Positions 1 through 5,931 of a DNA stretch of 25,993 nt are shown here, piece by piece (the stretch's first letter is position 1; every line of letters starts with the position of its first letter). The notes under the pieces were generated by a model. It saw nothing but the letters and a program-made list of their open reading frames with translations, made no database searches and was not told the origin of the DNA. Origin of the DNA: a virus; the IMG/VR virus record IMGVR_UViG_3300032093_000740, positions 1-25,993 of that record; one strand, given 5' to 3'. Both the position numbers and the translations under genes were made by a program.

Positions 1-186
1 AAGTTCACTGCGGTGGACATGATCGGCACGATCTACGAGCCTGCGCCTGATCCGGTGCCTGAGAACTACAAGCCACTGCCGTACACGGGCTACCACGCCA
101 ACGTGCGCAACATCGGCCCAGCGCCTGAGCTGGATGTGTTCTTGGTAACACCACCTCCCGTAACCCCCCTTCGCGTGTGGGCTTAA
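1..186 (+). CDS. 3' end of an unidentified phage gene (partial)
   Basis: The frame is open from the first base and ends in TAA at 184-186, giving the last 61 residues of a protein whose start lies upstream. The visible part is rich in proline (EPAPDPVPENYKPLP, then a PPPVTPL stretch near the end) and closes with RVWA. No catalytic motif or membrane segment can be seen. The next gene starts one base after the stop, so it belongs to the same tightly packed transcript. Because the rest of the window is virion genes, a structural role is likely, but that rests on context only. I do not recognise the family. Confidence 0.75.
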   Translation, partial: KFTAVDMIGTIYEPAPDPVPENYKPLPYTGYHANVRNIGPAPELDVFLVTPPPVTPLRVWA

Positions 187-187
187 T

Positions 188-442
188 ATGGCTAAGTCAC
201 TCGCTTGGCAGCGCAAGGAAGGCAAGGCAGAATCAGGCGGGCTAAACGCCAAAGGCCGTGCCAGCTACAACAAAGCCAACCCCGGCAAGCCTGGGCTGAA
301 AGCGCCCCAACCCGAAGGTGGCCCCCGCAAGAAGTCATTCTGCGCCAGAATGACCGGAATGAAGAACAAGCTGACTTCTGAGAAGACAGCCAAAGACCCA
401 AACTCTCGTATCAACAAAAGCCTGCGGGCATGGAAGTGTTGA
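188..442 (+). CDS. Small basic phage protein with KSFCARMTGMK signature (DUF6321/DUF5872-like)
   Basis: This 84-residue lysine-rich protein has the pattern GGLNAKGRASYNKANPG in its first half, then RKKSFCARMTGMK and DPNSRINKSLRAWKC at the C-terminus. I recognise this architecture from a widespread family of small hypothetical phage proteins, annotated in my memory as DUF6321 or the similar DUF5872; I cannot say which without a profile search. Function is unknown in the family. The high positive charge would suit DNA binding or packing inside the virion, which is inference. The ATG follows the previous stop by one base. The paired Cys (near residue 52 and at the very C-terminus) are part of the conserved signature. 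Confidence 0.85.
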   Translation: MAKSLAWQRKEGKAESGGLNAKGRASYNKANPGKPGLKAPQPEGGPRKKSFCARMTGMKNKLTSEKTAKDPNSRINKSLRAWKC

Positions 443-443
443 G

Positions 444-689
444 ATGGAAGCCACAATACTTTGGAACCTCGTCCTGACCATCCTAATCGGTGCAGTGGCG
501 TTCTTCATGTCTTCCAAATTCCGGGAGCTTGACCGCATCTCCATCCTGCTCAACCGCACGCGGGAAGAGATTGCCCGTGACCACATCACACGGTCTGAGT
601 TCCGGGCTGACATGAAAGAGTTGCTGGAGCGCTTTGACAGGATCGAAGCCAAGCTGGATACTCTGCGGAGCAAGCAAGTTGCCAGTTAA
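444..689 (+). CDS. Small membrane-anchored coiled-coil protein
   Basis: The protein has 81 residues. Residues 5-23 (ILWNLVLTILIGAVAFFM) form one hydrophobic segment starting almost at the N-terminus, followed by a charged helix with heptad-like spacing (FRELDRISILLNRTREEIA, then RSEFRADMKELLERFDRIE). Similar small phage proteins with a single membrane helix plus an EFRADMxxLxxRxxxIExKLD helix are common and functionally unassigned. The topology would also fit an inner-membrane spanin subunit or a holin accessory, but no outer-membrane lipoprotein partner is seen nearby, so that remains a guess. The ATG lies one base after the preceding stop. The 3' end overlaps the next gene by 11 bases. Confidence 0.8.
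   Translation: MEATILWNLVLTILIGAVAFFMSSKFRELDRISILLNRTREEIARDHITRSEFRADMKELLERFDRIEAKLDTLRSKQVAS
667..670 (+). promoter_or_regulatory. Ribosome binding site fixing a TTG start at 679
   Basis: GGAG is followed by an 8-base spacer and TTG at 679. It lies inside the end of the upstream coil gene. An upstream in-frame ATG at 634 would add residues (GSKPSWILCGAS) that read as a shadow of the overlapping gene, so the TTG is preferred. Confidence 0.6.
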
Positions 690-978
690 ATCCGATGCTC
701 AGCGGCGTCTGATGTACGCTGCGTTGAAAGATCCAAAGGGCACAGGCATCCCCCGTAGCGTTGCCGAGAAGTTTGTCGGGCCGAAGGCCCATAAGGAGTC
801 CGAAATGAAAAAGCCGATGCCTGCTTTCCTGATGAAGGGCAAGAAGGACGACAAGAAGAAGCCCGCCAAGAAGATGATGGGCGGCGGCATGGCCTACGCC
901 AAGGGTGGCGGCATCGAGTCCAAGGGCAAGACCAAGGGCACGAAGATCAAGATGGCAATGGGCGGCAAAGCCTGCTGA
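679..978 (+). CDS. Small Lys/Gly-rich phage protein, KSDAQRRLMYAA family
   Basis: Reading from TTG at 679 gives 99 residues. The N-terminus PVKSDAQRRLMYAALKDP followed by GIPRSVAEKFVG is typical of a family of tiny phage proteins related in my judgement to the 'S-xx-QRRLM' group (DUF3008-like). The second half is low complexity: KGKKDDKKKPAKKMMGGG, then the motif YAKGGGI (895-915), then more Lys/Gly. No enzymatic motif is present. The protein is probably a basic virion or DNA-associated protein (inference from charge and neighbours). It overlaps the coil gene by 11 bases and is followed 9 bases later by the next small gene. The GGxx motif is shared with four other proteins in this window. Confidence 0.8.
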   Translation: MPVKSDAQRRLMYAALKDPKGTGIPRSVAEKFVGPKAHKESEMKKPMPAFLMKGKKDDKKKPAKKMMGGGMAYAKGGGIESKGKTKGTKIKMAMGGKAC

Positions 979-987
979 GGAGCAATC

Positions 988-1209
988 ATGGACTACGCAG
1001 CCGAATCTAAGCGCGAAGTTAAGTCACTGAGAAGCCGCCACCCCGAAAAACCTCCTGCTGGCATCCGCGCAGAACTGGACGCCATGAAGCAAGAGAAGGC
1101 CAACGAAGCGGGCATGAAGGCTCACGAAGGCCGGAAACTTGCCAAGGGCGGCTCTGTAAAGGGCGGTGGTTGCGAACAGCGTGGCCTTCGCAAGTGCAAG
1201 GTGATCTGA
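988..1209 (+). CDS. Small basic hypothetical phage protein with LAKGGSV motif
   Basis: This 73-residue protein starts at an ATG preceded by GAGG/AGGAG-like bases (976-982). The first 45 residues are a charged helix (KREVKSLRSRHPEKPPAG, then ELDAMKQEKANEAG). The C-terminus carries LAKGGSVKGGGCEQRGLRKC. The ending GGGCEQRGLRKCK resembles endings of other small aquatic-phage proteins, and the Cys pair (Cx6-7C) may be conserved. No function can be assigned. It sits among other lysine/glycine-rich small genes and directly before the HNH endonuclease, which starts one base after its stop. Confidence 0.75.
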   Translation: MDYAAESKREVKSLRSRHPEKPPAGIRAELDAMKQEKANEAGMKAHEGRKLAKGGSVKGGGCEQRGLRKCKVI

Positions 1210-1210
1210 C

Positions 1211-1699
1211 ATGAGCCGCAAGTGCGCCCCGCTTGAGCAACGCTTTTGGACAAAAGTTGCGGTGAAAACCGACGATGTTTGCTGGGAGTGGACAGGTGCA
1301 CTTACGCGCTCAGGTTATGGCTGGGTGCACACATCTGCCGGTGCAAGAGCGGCGCAAAGAGTTGCAGCTTTGCTTGCTGGTTTGTTAGGTAGCTTAGATA
1401 ACCCCCTGCATGTTTTGCACAAATGTGATAACCCGAAATGCTGCAATCCTAAGCATTTGTTTTTAGGAACAAATCTAGATAATGTTGCGGATAGGGTTTC
1501 CAAAGGGAGAAGTGGTAGTAGACCGCTTTATGGGCAAGCAAATGGGGCGTCAAAACTAACAGACATGCAAGTGCGGCAAATACGTGGAATGTACAAGTTT
1601 GCAAAGTTTAGCCAATCGCAGCTTGCCAAAATTTTTGCCGTCAATCAGCCGCACATCAGTAGAATTGTTAGTGGCGCTCGCTGCGGAGGTGTACTTTGA
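1211..1699 (+). CDS. HNH homing-type endonuclease with C-terminal helix-turn-helix
   Basis: The protein has 162 residues. An N-terminal CWEWTG (C24) and GYG precede the core HVLHKCDNPKCCNPKHLFLG (H68-G86), continued by TNLDN. This is the classic HNH_3-type beta-beta-alpha-metal layout, with H70 as likely catalytic base, cysteines C72/C77/C78 and H82. Residues 112-158 (KLTDMQVRQIRGMY, then SQSQLAKIFAVNQPHISRI) form a helix-turn-helix DNA-binding tail. Such enzymes are free-standing homing endonucleases that nick or cut DNA and spread between phages. The usual His in the 'AHRVA' helix is Gln here (A48-Q49-R50), which may weaken activity. A sampled 60-base line is about 37% GC, well below its neighbours, so recent acquisition is likely. 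Its TGA overlaps the next gene's TTG. Confidence 0.9.
   Translation: MSRKCAPLEQRFWTKVAVKTDDVCWEWTGALTRSGYGWVHTSAGARAAQRVAALLAGLLGSLDNPLHVLHKCDNPKCCNPKHLFLGTNLDNVADRVSKGRSGSRPLYGQANGASKLTDMQVRQIRGMYKFAKFSQSQLAKIFAVNQPHISRIVSGARCGGVL
1685..1690 (+). promoter_or_regulatory. Ribosome binding site GGAGGT for a TTG start at 1696
   Basis: A near-perfect Shine-Dalgarno lies about 6 bases before TTG 1696, inside the end of the HNH gene. It decides the start of the next gene and shows that translation of that gene survived the HNH insertion. Confidence 0.65.
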
Positions 1700-1971
1700 T
1701 CGCAAGTCGTGGCATGGGAGCCATCCGCAAGGGTGTGGTGAAGAAGCGCCGTGACAACACCGACTTTTTGGAAGGTGGCAAGCGCCATGCCCGCAGGGAC
1801 AACACAGACTTTACTGAGTACGCCGAAGGTGGGGAAGTTGGCCTCTACGCCAACATCAATGCAAAGCGTAAACGCATTGCCGCTGGATCAGGTGAGAAGA
1901 TGCGTAAGCCGGGTTCTCCCGGCGCTCCTACTGCCAAAGCCTTCAAGCGTTCTGCGCTGACAGCAAAGTAA
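1696..1971 (+). CDS. Small basic phage protein with duplicated RRDNTDF and conserved basic C-terminus
   Basis: The 91-residue protein starts at TTG 1696 behind GGAGGT. It contains RRDNTDF twice (1747-1767 and 1792-1812), the motif YAEGGEV (1819-1839), and a conserved-looking tail: GLYANINAKRKRIAAGSG followed by EKMRKPGSPGAPTAKAFK. I recognise this tail from many small hypothetical proteins of aquatic phages. Function is unknown; the very basic tail suggests contact with DNA or a negatively charged virion surface. A later in-frame ATG at 1714 exists but lacks a ribosome site. The gene begins within the last four bases of the HNH gene. Confidence 0.8.
   Translation: MIASRGMGAIRKGVVKKRRDNTDFLEGGKRHARRDNTDFTEYAEGGEVGLYANINAKRKRIAAGSGEKMRKPGSPGAPTAKAFKRSALTAK
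1747..1812 (+). repeat. Direct repeat coding RRDNTDF twice
   Basis: Two 21-base units at 1747-1767 and 1792-1812 code for identical RRDNTDF heptapeptides but differ at several synonymous bases. The protein sequence therefore appears to have been kept by selection after duplication. The spacer is 24 bases. Confidence 0.8.
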
Positions 1972-1974
1972 GCC

Positions 1975-2670
1975 ATGACCACATCCGGCACCACTACGTT
2001 TAATCTCGACCTCAACGAGGCTGTTGAAGAAGCCTTTGAGCGTTGTGGTGCTGAGTTGCGCACGGGCTACGATCTCCGTACTGCAAGACGTAGCCTAAAT
2101 CTTCTCTTTGCAGATTGGGCGAACCGTGGCATCAATATGTGGACCATTGAGCAGGGCCAACAAGTCCTGACTCCTGGCACCAATACCTACACGCTGCCCG
2201 CCGACACGGTGGATTTGATTGAGCATGTGATCCGCACGGGTGCGGGCTCTGCATCTACGCAGACGGACTTGACCATCACGCGCATCAGTGTTTCTACCTA
2301 CTCGTCTATCCCGAACAAACTGCAGCAGGCAAGGCCAATCCAAATTTGGATCAACCGCCAAGGCCCTGCTCCGCAGTTCACGGTGTGGCCTACGCCTGAC
2401 AATTCGCAGACGTATACGCTTGTCTACTGGCGGCTTCGCAGGATTCAGGACGCTGGTGCGGGCGGGACGTACACACAAGATGTACCGTTTAGGTTCATCC
2501 CTGCTTTGGTATCGGGACTTGCCTACTACCTGTCCATGAAGATCCCCGGCGCGATGGAGCGCATGCAGGTGCTGAAAGAGCAATACGATATGGCGTGGGA
2601 TCTGGCTAGTTCCGAGGACAGAGATAAGAGTGCTGTCCGGTTCGTCCCGCGTCAACAATTCATATCATGA
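1975..2670 (+). CDS. Head-tail adaptor-like structural protein (P22 gp4-like, putative)
   Basis: The 231-residue soluble protein begins with NLDLNEAVEEAFERCGAEL, then RTGYDLRTARRSLNLLFADW and ANRGINMWTIEQ. The middle is beta-rich (TPGTNTYTLPADTVDLIEHV). The C-terminal part has a helix, FIPALVSGLAYYLSMKIPG. This pattern is that of a large family of phage virion proteins that I associate with head-completion or tail accessory factors joining portal and tail; P22 gp4 is the nearest named analogue, but the match is from memory. It is followed by an ATGA overlap (2667-2670) with the zinc-ribbon gene, implying coupled translation. A second protein with similar opening logic occurs at 3427. Confidence 0.75.
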   Translation: MTTSGTTTFNLDLNEAVEEAFERCGAELRTGYDLRTARRSLNLLFADWANRGINMWTIEQGQQVLTPGTNTYTLPADTVDLIEHVIRTGAGSASTQTDLTITRISVSTYSSIPNKLQQARPIQIWINRQGPAPQFTVWPTPDNSQTYTLVYWRLRRIQDAGAGGTYTQDVPFRFIPALVSGLAYYLSMKIPGAMERMQVLKEQYDMAWDLASSEDRDKSAVRFVPRQQFIS

Positions 2671-3059
2671 GCAACCGCTTCGCAAATGGTGCTAAGGCCT
2701 TCGGGTTTTGCGATTATTGCAATTTTAGGTTTCCACTAAAGAGGCTTAAAAACGAAGTCGTAAAGACCAAACAAACGCAGATCAAAGCGTGTCCTCAATG
2801 CTGGTCGATGGATCATCCGCAGTTGCAGCTTGGCATGTACCCGGTCAGCGACCCAATCGCCATACGAGATCCGCGTCCAGACACGAACACTTGGTACTCG
2901 TCTGGTGTGACTGCTACGGGCTCGTTCGGCGGGGGTAGCCGGGTGATTGAGTGGGGCTGGAACCCGGTTGGTGGGTCCAGAAGTTTTGATGCCGCCTTGA
3001 CGCCAAATGCCTTGGCACCAAGTGGTTTAGTAGGTACAGTCACCGTTATAACGGCATAG
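2667..3059 (+). CDS. Zinc-ribbon phage structural protein
   Basis: This 130-residue protein has two CxxC knuckles, CDYC (C15, C18) and CPQC (C42, C45), separated by a basic loop (PLKRLKNEVVKTKQTQIK). This is a clear zinc-ribbon fold. The segment WSMDHPQLQLGMYPV and the following DPIAIRDPRPD are typical of a recurrent phage family found beside head-tail adaptor genes. The remaining half is Gly/Ser/Val-rich and probably beta. It is likely a small virion protein whose zinc site stabilises the N-terminal part; an enzyme role is not indicated. It overlaps the upstream gene by ATGA and ends six bases before the next tiny gene. Confidence 0.8.
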   Translation: MSNRFANGAKAFGFCDYCNFRFPLKRLKNEVVKTKQTQIKACPQCWSMDHPQLQLGMYPVSDPIAIRDPRPDTNTWYSSGVTATGSFGGGSRVIEWGWNPVGGSRSFDAALTPNALAPSGLVGTVTVITA

Positions 3060-3064
3060 GAGCC

Positions 3065-3223
3065 ATGATGGAAAAAGCAATGCGTAAGGTTGCCAAGCAA
3101 GAAGTTGGCAAGCACGTGAAGGCCATGCACAGCAAGGGCTTCAAAAAGGGTGGTCCCACCTCTGAGGACCGCATGCGCCTGGGCAAGAATATGTCCCGCG
3201 CCATGAACCAGAAGACGGGGTGA
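3065..3223 (+). CDS. 52-residue basic phage protein (KKGGPTSEDRMRLGKNMSRA type)
   Basis: This short gene begins at a double ATG (3065 and 3068) preceded by AGGAG (3058-3062) and ends in TGA at 3221-3223. The product is strongly basic: KAMRKVAKQEVGKHVKAMH, then SKGFKKGGPTSEDRMRLGKN and MSRAMNQKTG. The second half resembles a recurrent ending, 'GGxTxxxMxxxGRNxARAxNQ', that I know from small aquatic-phage proteins. Function is unknown. Good ribosome site, exact fit between neighbours and the familiar C-terminus together make it a real gene despite its size. Confidence 0.8.
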   Translation: MMEKAMRKVAKQEVGKHVKAMHSKGFKKGGPTSEDRMRLGKNMSRAMNQKTG

Positions 3224-3226
3224 GCC

Positions 3227-3418
3227 ATGGGCAAGATCACAAAGCTGCCGCCTGCCAAGCAGGCATACCCCCAGGAAGCCGAGAACCCTCGGGACCTCTG
3301 CATGGTGGTGAACAACATCTCCAAGCATCCTGCTCCATCCGCCAAAACTTCCGGCATCAAGCAGCGTGGGTCTGGTGCTGCTACGCGGGGCTTCATGTCT
3401 CGCGGGCCGATGGCGTGA
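3227..3418 (+). CDS. 63-residue phage protein with TSGIKQRGSGAATRGFMSRG tail
   Basis: The ATG at 3227 lies three bases after the previous stop. The protein has a neutral N-terminal half (KLPPAKQAYPQEAENPRDLC) and a basic Gly-rich tail (TSGIKQRGSGAATRGFMSRG, then PMA). The tail is a signature I recognise in many small phage proteins located among structural genes. It is probably a small virion or DNA-associated component; no function is known to me. It ends eight bases before the TTG start of the next structural gene. Confidence 0.8.
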   Translation: MGKITKLPPAKQAYPQEAENPRDLCMVVNNISKHPAPSAKTSGIKQRGSGAATRGFMSRGPMA

Positions 3419-3426
3419 GGTGAGCC

Positions 3427-4077
3427 TTGGACTACGCTGCGCTCAAGGTTGCCTGCGAGGATTACGTCGAGAACACGTTCTCGGCGACTGACTTTGCCAC
3501 AATGACGAAGTTGGCAGAGCAGCGCATCTACAACTCTGTTCAGCTTCCGGCGCTTCGGAAAAACGTTACTGGTACGTTGACGTCTGGCAATCAGTACCTG
3601 TCCGCGCCGACAGACTTCTTGTCTGTCTTCAGTCTTGCAGTCATTGATGCTTCAGGAAACTACGAGTATCTGCTGAACAAGGATGTGAACTTCATCCGCT
3701 CCGCGTTTCCTAACCCGTCCACGACGGGTACTCCAAAGTACTACGCGCTGTTTGGCCCTGACTCGTCAAATTTGACGGAGTTGACGTTCATCCTTGGGCC
3801 GACGCCCAGTGCGAATCTGTCAGCAGAACTGCACTACTTCTACTACCCGGTCAGCATTGTCACTGCCGGTACGTCTTGGTTGGGCGACAACTTTGACTCC
3901 GTGCTGTTCAACGCGGTGCTGGTCGAGGCTGCTCGGTTTATGAAGCAGGAGCCTGACATCGTGGCCGATACGGACAAGCAGTACGTGCAGTCCCTGACGC
4001 TGCTGAAGAACCTGGGTGATGGCAAGAACCGTCAAGATGCCTACCGCAGTGGGCAGGTAAGGACACAGGTGATCTGA
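3427..4077 (+). CDS. Phage structural protein, head-tail adaptor/tail-completion type
   Basis: The start is TTG at 3427 with GAGG (3417-3420) six bases upstream; length is 216 residues. The N-terminus is helical (DYAALKVACEDYVENTFSAT, then MTKLAEQRIYNSVQLPALRK). A conserved middle follows (GNQYLSAPTDFLSVFSLAV, YEYLLNKDVNFIRSAFPNP, GTPKYYALFGP). The C-terminal helix contains WLGDNFDSVLFNAVLVEAAR and the ending is AYRSGQ. This is a highly recurrent virion protein of aquatic podo- and cyanophages whose role is assumed to be in the neck or tail. Like the 1975 gene it is a soluble alpha/beta protein. A specific function is inference from family and position. Confidence 0.8.
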   Translation: MDYAALKVACEDYVENTFSATDFATMTKLAEQRIYNSVQLPALRKNVTGTLTSGNQYLSAPTDFLSVFSLAVIDASGNYEYLLNKDVNFIRSAFPNPSTTGTPKYYALFGPDSSNLTELTFILGPTPSANLSAELHYFYYPVSIVTAGTSWLGDNFDSVLFNAVLVEAARFMKQEPDIVADTDKQYVQSLTLLKNLGDGKNRQDAYRSGQVRTQVI

Positions 4078-4078
4078 T

Positions 4079-4501
4079 ATGGCTATCGTTCAAACGATGA
4101 CCACCAGCTTCAAAGCGGAGCTATTCACGGGCACCCAGGTTTTTGGTACGGACACGTTCAAACTTGCCTTGTACACTTCTGCTGCGGATCTAGGCGCTGC
4201 GACCACGGTCTATTCCTCAACCAACGAAGTGGCTGCAAGCGGGTCATACGTTGCTGGTGGCGGGACGCTGACAGGCGTAACAGTGGCAAGTTCTGGCACT
4301 ACCGCTTGGGTGACGTTTGACAATATCTCATTTACCTCTGCGACCATCACGGCCCGAGGAGCGTTGATATACAACTCCAGCAAGGGAAATAAATCTGTCG
4401 CGGTGCTGGACTTTGGGCAGGATAAGTCCTCCTCTAGTAGTACGTTTACCGTCCAGTTCCCTGTTGCAAATGCAACCAACGCAATCATTCGTATCGCGTA
4501 A
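4079..4501 (+). CDS. Small beta-rich virion protein
   Basis: The 140-residue protein has an N-terminus MAIVQTMTTSFKAELFTG and then a pattern of short beta strands (TFKLALYTSAADLGAATTVY, GGGTLTGVTVASSGTTAWVT, ITARGALIYNSSKGNKSVAV). The 'RGALIYN...GNKSVAVLDFG' segment is a signature I know from a conserved family of phage structural proteins. A decoration or tail-surface role would suit its size and Ser/Thr/Gly composition. It starts one base after the previous stop and is followed by another small beta protein nine bases later. Confidence 0.8.
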   Translation: MAIVQTMTTSFKAELFTGTQVFGTDTFKLALYTSAADLGAATTVYSSTNEVAASGSYVAGGGTLTGVTVASSGTTAWVTFDNISFTSATITARGALIYNSSKGNKSVAVLDFGQDKSSSSSTFTVQFPVANATNAIIRIA

Positions 4502-4510
4502 GGAAATACC

Positions 4511-4951
4511 ATGTCCATGACCAACGCCGCCGAAGCGGCACTTCTCGACCTTCTGTTCCTGAACGTCGATTGGGCGAACATCGGGGACGCCGCTGGCCTG
4601 CAGAACTCGGCTACGGCAGGCTCGTTCTTTATTAGCTTGCACAGCGCAGACCCTGGAGAGGCGGGCAACCAGAGCACCAACGAGATCAGCTACACCGGCT
4701 ACGCCCGCGTGGCTGTGAACCGCACCGCAGGCGGCTGGACGCGAACGGTGTCTACCATTGCCAACACCGCGCTGGTGCAGTTCGGTCAATGTACGGCGGG
4801 CACCGCCACGGCCACACATTTCGGCATCGGCACGGACTCCAGCGGCGCGGGCAATCTGCTGCTCAAGGGTGCGCTGAACAGCAGCCTGTCGATCAGCAAC
4901 GGCATCCAGCCGCAGTTCGCTGCCGGTGCCATGACCGCCACCGTGGACTGA
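4511..4951 (+). CDS. Phage tail/virion surface protein (ISLHSADPGEAG family)
   Basis: The 146-residue protein begins with a short helix (AAEAALLDLLFLNVDW), then FFISLHSADPGEAGNQST, NEISYTGYARVAVNR, GGWTR and ATHFGIGTDSSGAGNLLLKG. These blocks define a common family often annotated as phage tail fibre or structural protein. The layout is a small beta-sandwich-like domain without enzymatic residues. It has AGGAAATACC-type bases just upstream of its ATG. The adjacent genes are also small virion proteins, so a role in tail decoration is likely. The mapping of family to a specific virion location is not certain. Confidence 0.8.
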   Translation: MSMTNAAEAALLDLLFLNVDWANIGDAAGLQNSATAGSFFISLHSADPGEAGNQSTNEISYTGYARVAVNRTAGGWTRTVSTIANTALVQFGQCTAGTATATHFGIGTDSSGAGNLLLKGALNSSLSISNGIQPQFAAGAMTATVD

Positions 4952-4952
4952 T

Positions 4953-5087
4953 GTGACTCTGCGGTACTTTTGCGCCCACTGTCTGCGAGGCCTTGAGCTT
5001 GTGGACAACGAGGTGCAACAGTGCCCGGAGCACCCAGATGGCGCGGTGGATTGGCATGTTGAGGTGACACCCGATGTCGCTGAATAG
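4953..5087 (+). CDS. 44-residue zinc-ribbon-like protein (CAHC ... CPEH)
   Basis: GTG at 4953, one base after the preceding TGA, opens a 44-codon frame ending in TAG at 5085-5087 and overlapping the next gene by 14 bases. The product contains YFCAHCLRGLELVDNEVQQC followed by PEHPDGAVDW: a CxxC knuckle, then CxxH 16 residues later, as expected for a minimal zinc ribbon. I know similar 'CPxHP' mini-ribbons among aquatic phage genes. No clear ribosome site precedes it, so it is probably read by reinitiation after the upstream stop. Without it, 122 bases would be left uncoded in an otherwise gapless operon, which supports its reality. Confidence 0.65.
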   Translation: MTLRYFCAHCLRGLELVDNEVQQCPEHPDGAVDWHVEVTPDVAE

Positions 5088-5928
5088 CGTTCGCGTGCTG
5101 GGCGATGCTGCGGATGGCAGCAACACTTGGCAGTCATTCTTCTACAAGACCACAGGCCCCAACGTCGGCGGGCGCTGGGTGGACACCTCGGTGGGTTCGG
5201 GCATCCCGGTCTATCAGGCTTACGTCGGCTCACAGTTCCAGGCCACACCTGTCTACGGCGAGGGCAACCGGGGCATCTACGCCGGGCCGACGCCGCCAGT
5301 CGGGCTGACCAAGTACCTGCACGCCATGTCCATCGGCACAGCGGGCGTGGGGGTGCCGTCGCACTTCATGCTGTGCGACTACCTCATGTTCTACCCGCTG
5401 GTTGACGGCGACGATGCCGACCCGCAGGCGATGGACAACGCGCTCACGCTGCCCAGATACATGGATGGCCATGGCGTGAGGCTGATGTGCGTGATTGCAA
5501 CGCCGACTGCAAACTCGGTGCAGTGCACGGTCAACTACACCAACAGCAATGGTGTGGCGGGTCGCATAGTGACCTTCGGGGTCACTGCATCGGGCAACAT
5601 TGGCCTGATCGGCAACACAGGCAGCGACAGCATCGTAAGCACGGCGGTGAGCCCGTTCGCGCCCCTGGCTAATGGCGACAAGGGCATCCGGTCGATTGAA
5701 AGCGTCACCTTCTTGGGTGGTGCGGGTGGGTTTGTGAACTTCGTGCTGGTCAAGCCGCTGGCGCAGATTCAGATCTTCGAGGCCAACACACAAGCCGAAA
5801 AGACGTTCTTCAATCAGAACGCCAACGTGCCTGAGATCAAAGAAGGCGCGTATCTGAACATGATCGCGCTGTTGAACACAACCAACTACACCCCCCTGCG
5901 CGGGTGGGTGCAATTTGTCTGGGGATAA
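5074..5928 (+). CDS. Virion structural protein, paralogue A of a tandem pair
   Basis: This 284-residue protein is beta-rich, with GRWVDTSVGSGIPVYQAYVG near residue 30, PSHFMLCDYLMFYPLVDGDD in the middle, and FAPLANGDKGIRSIESVTFL and VPEIKEGAYLNMIALLN towards the end, closing with WVQFVWG. The same block order occurs in the next gene, so the two arose by duplication. There is no signal peptide and no catalytic pattern. I recognise the type as a recurrent structural protein of aquatic phages. It may form part of the tail or capsid surface; the exact role is not known. The ATG lies inside the end of the 44-residue gene. Confidence 0.75.
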   Translation: MSLNSVRVLGDAADGSNTWQSFFYKTTGPNVGGRWVDTSVGSGIPVYQAYVGSQFQATPVYGEGNRGIYAGPTPPVGLTKYLHAMSIGTAGVGVPSHFMLCDYLMFYPLVDGDDADPQAMDNALTLPRYMDGHGVRLMCVIATPTANSVQCTVNYTNSNGVAGRIVTFGVTASGNIGLIGNTGSDSIVSTAVSPFAPLANGDKGIRSIESVTFLGGAGGFVNFVLVKPLAQIQIFEANTQAEKTFFNQNANVPEIKEGAYLNMIALLNTTNYTPLRGWVQFVWG

Positions 5929-5931
5929 AGC

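Noticed and set aside
4328-5248. 306-codon antisense frame
   Set aside because: Runs across three sense genes and their boundaries; product is Arg/Cys/Ser-rich and lacks recognisable blocks.
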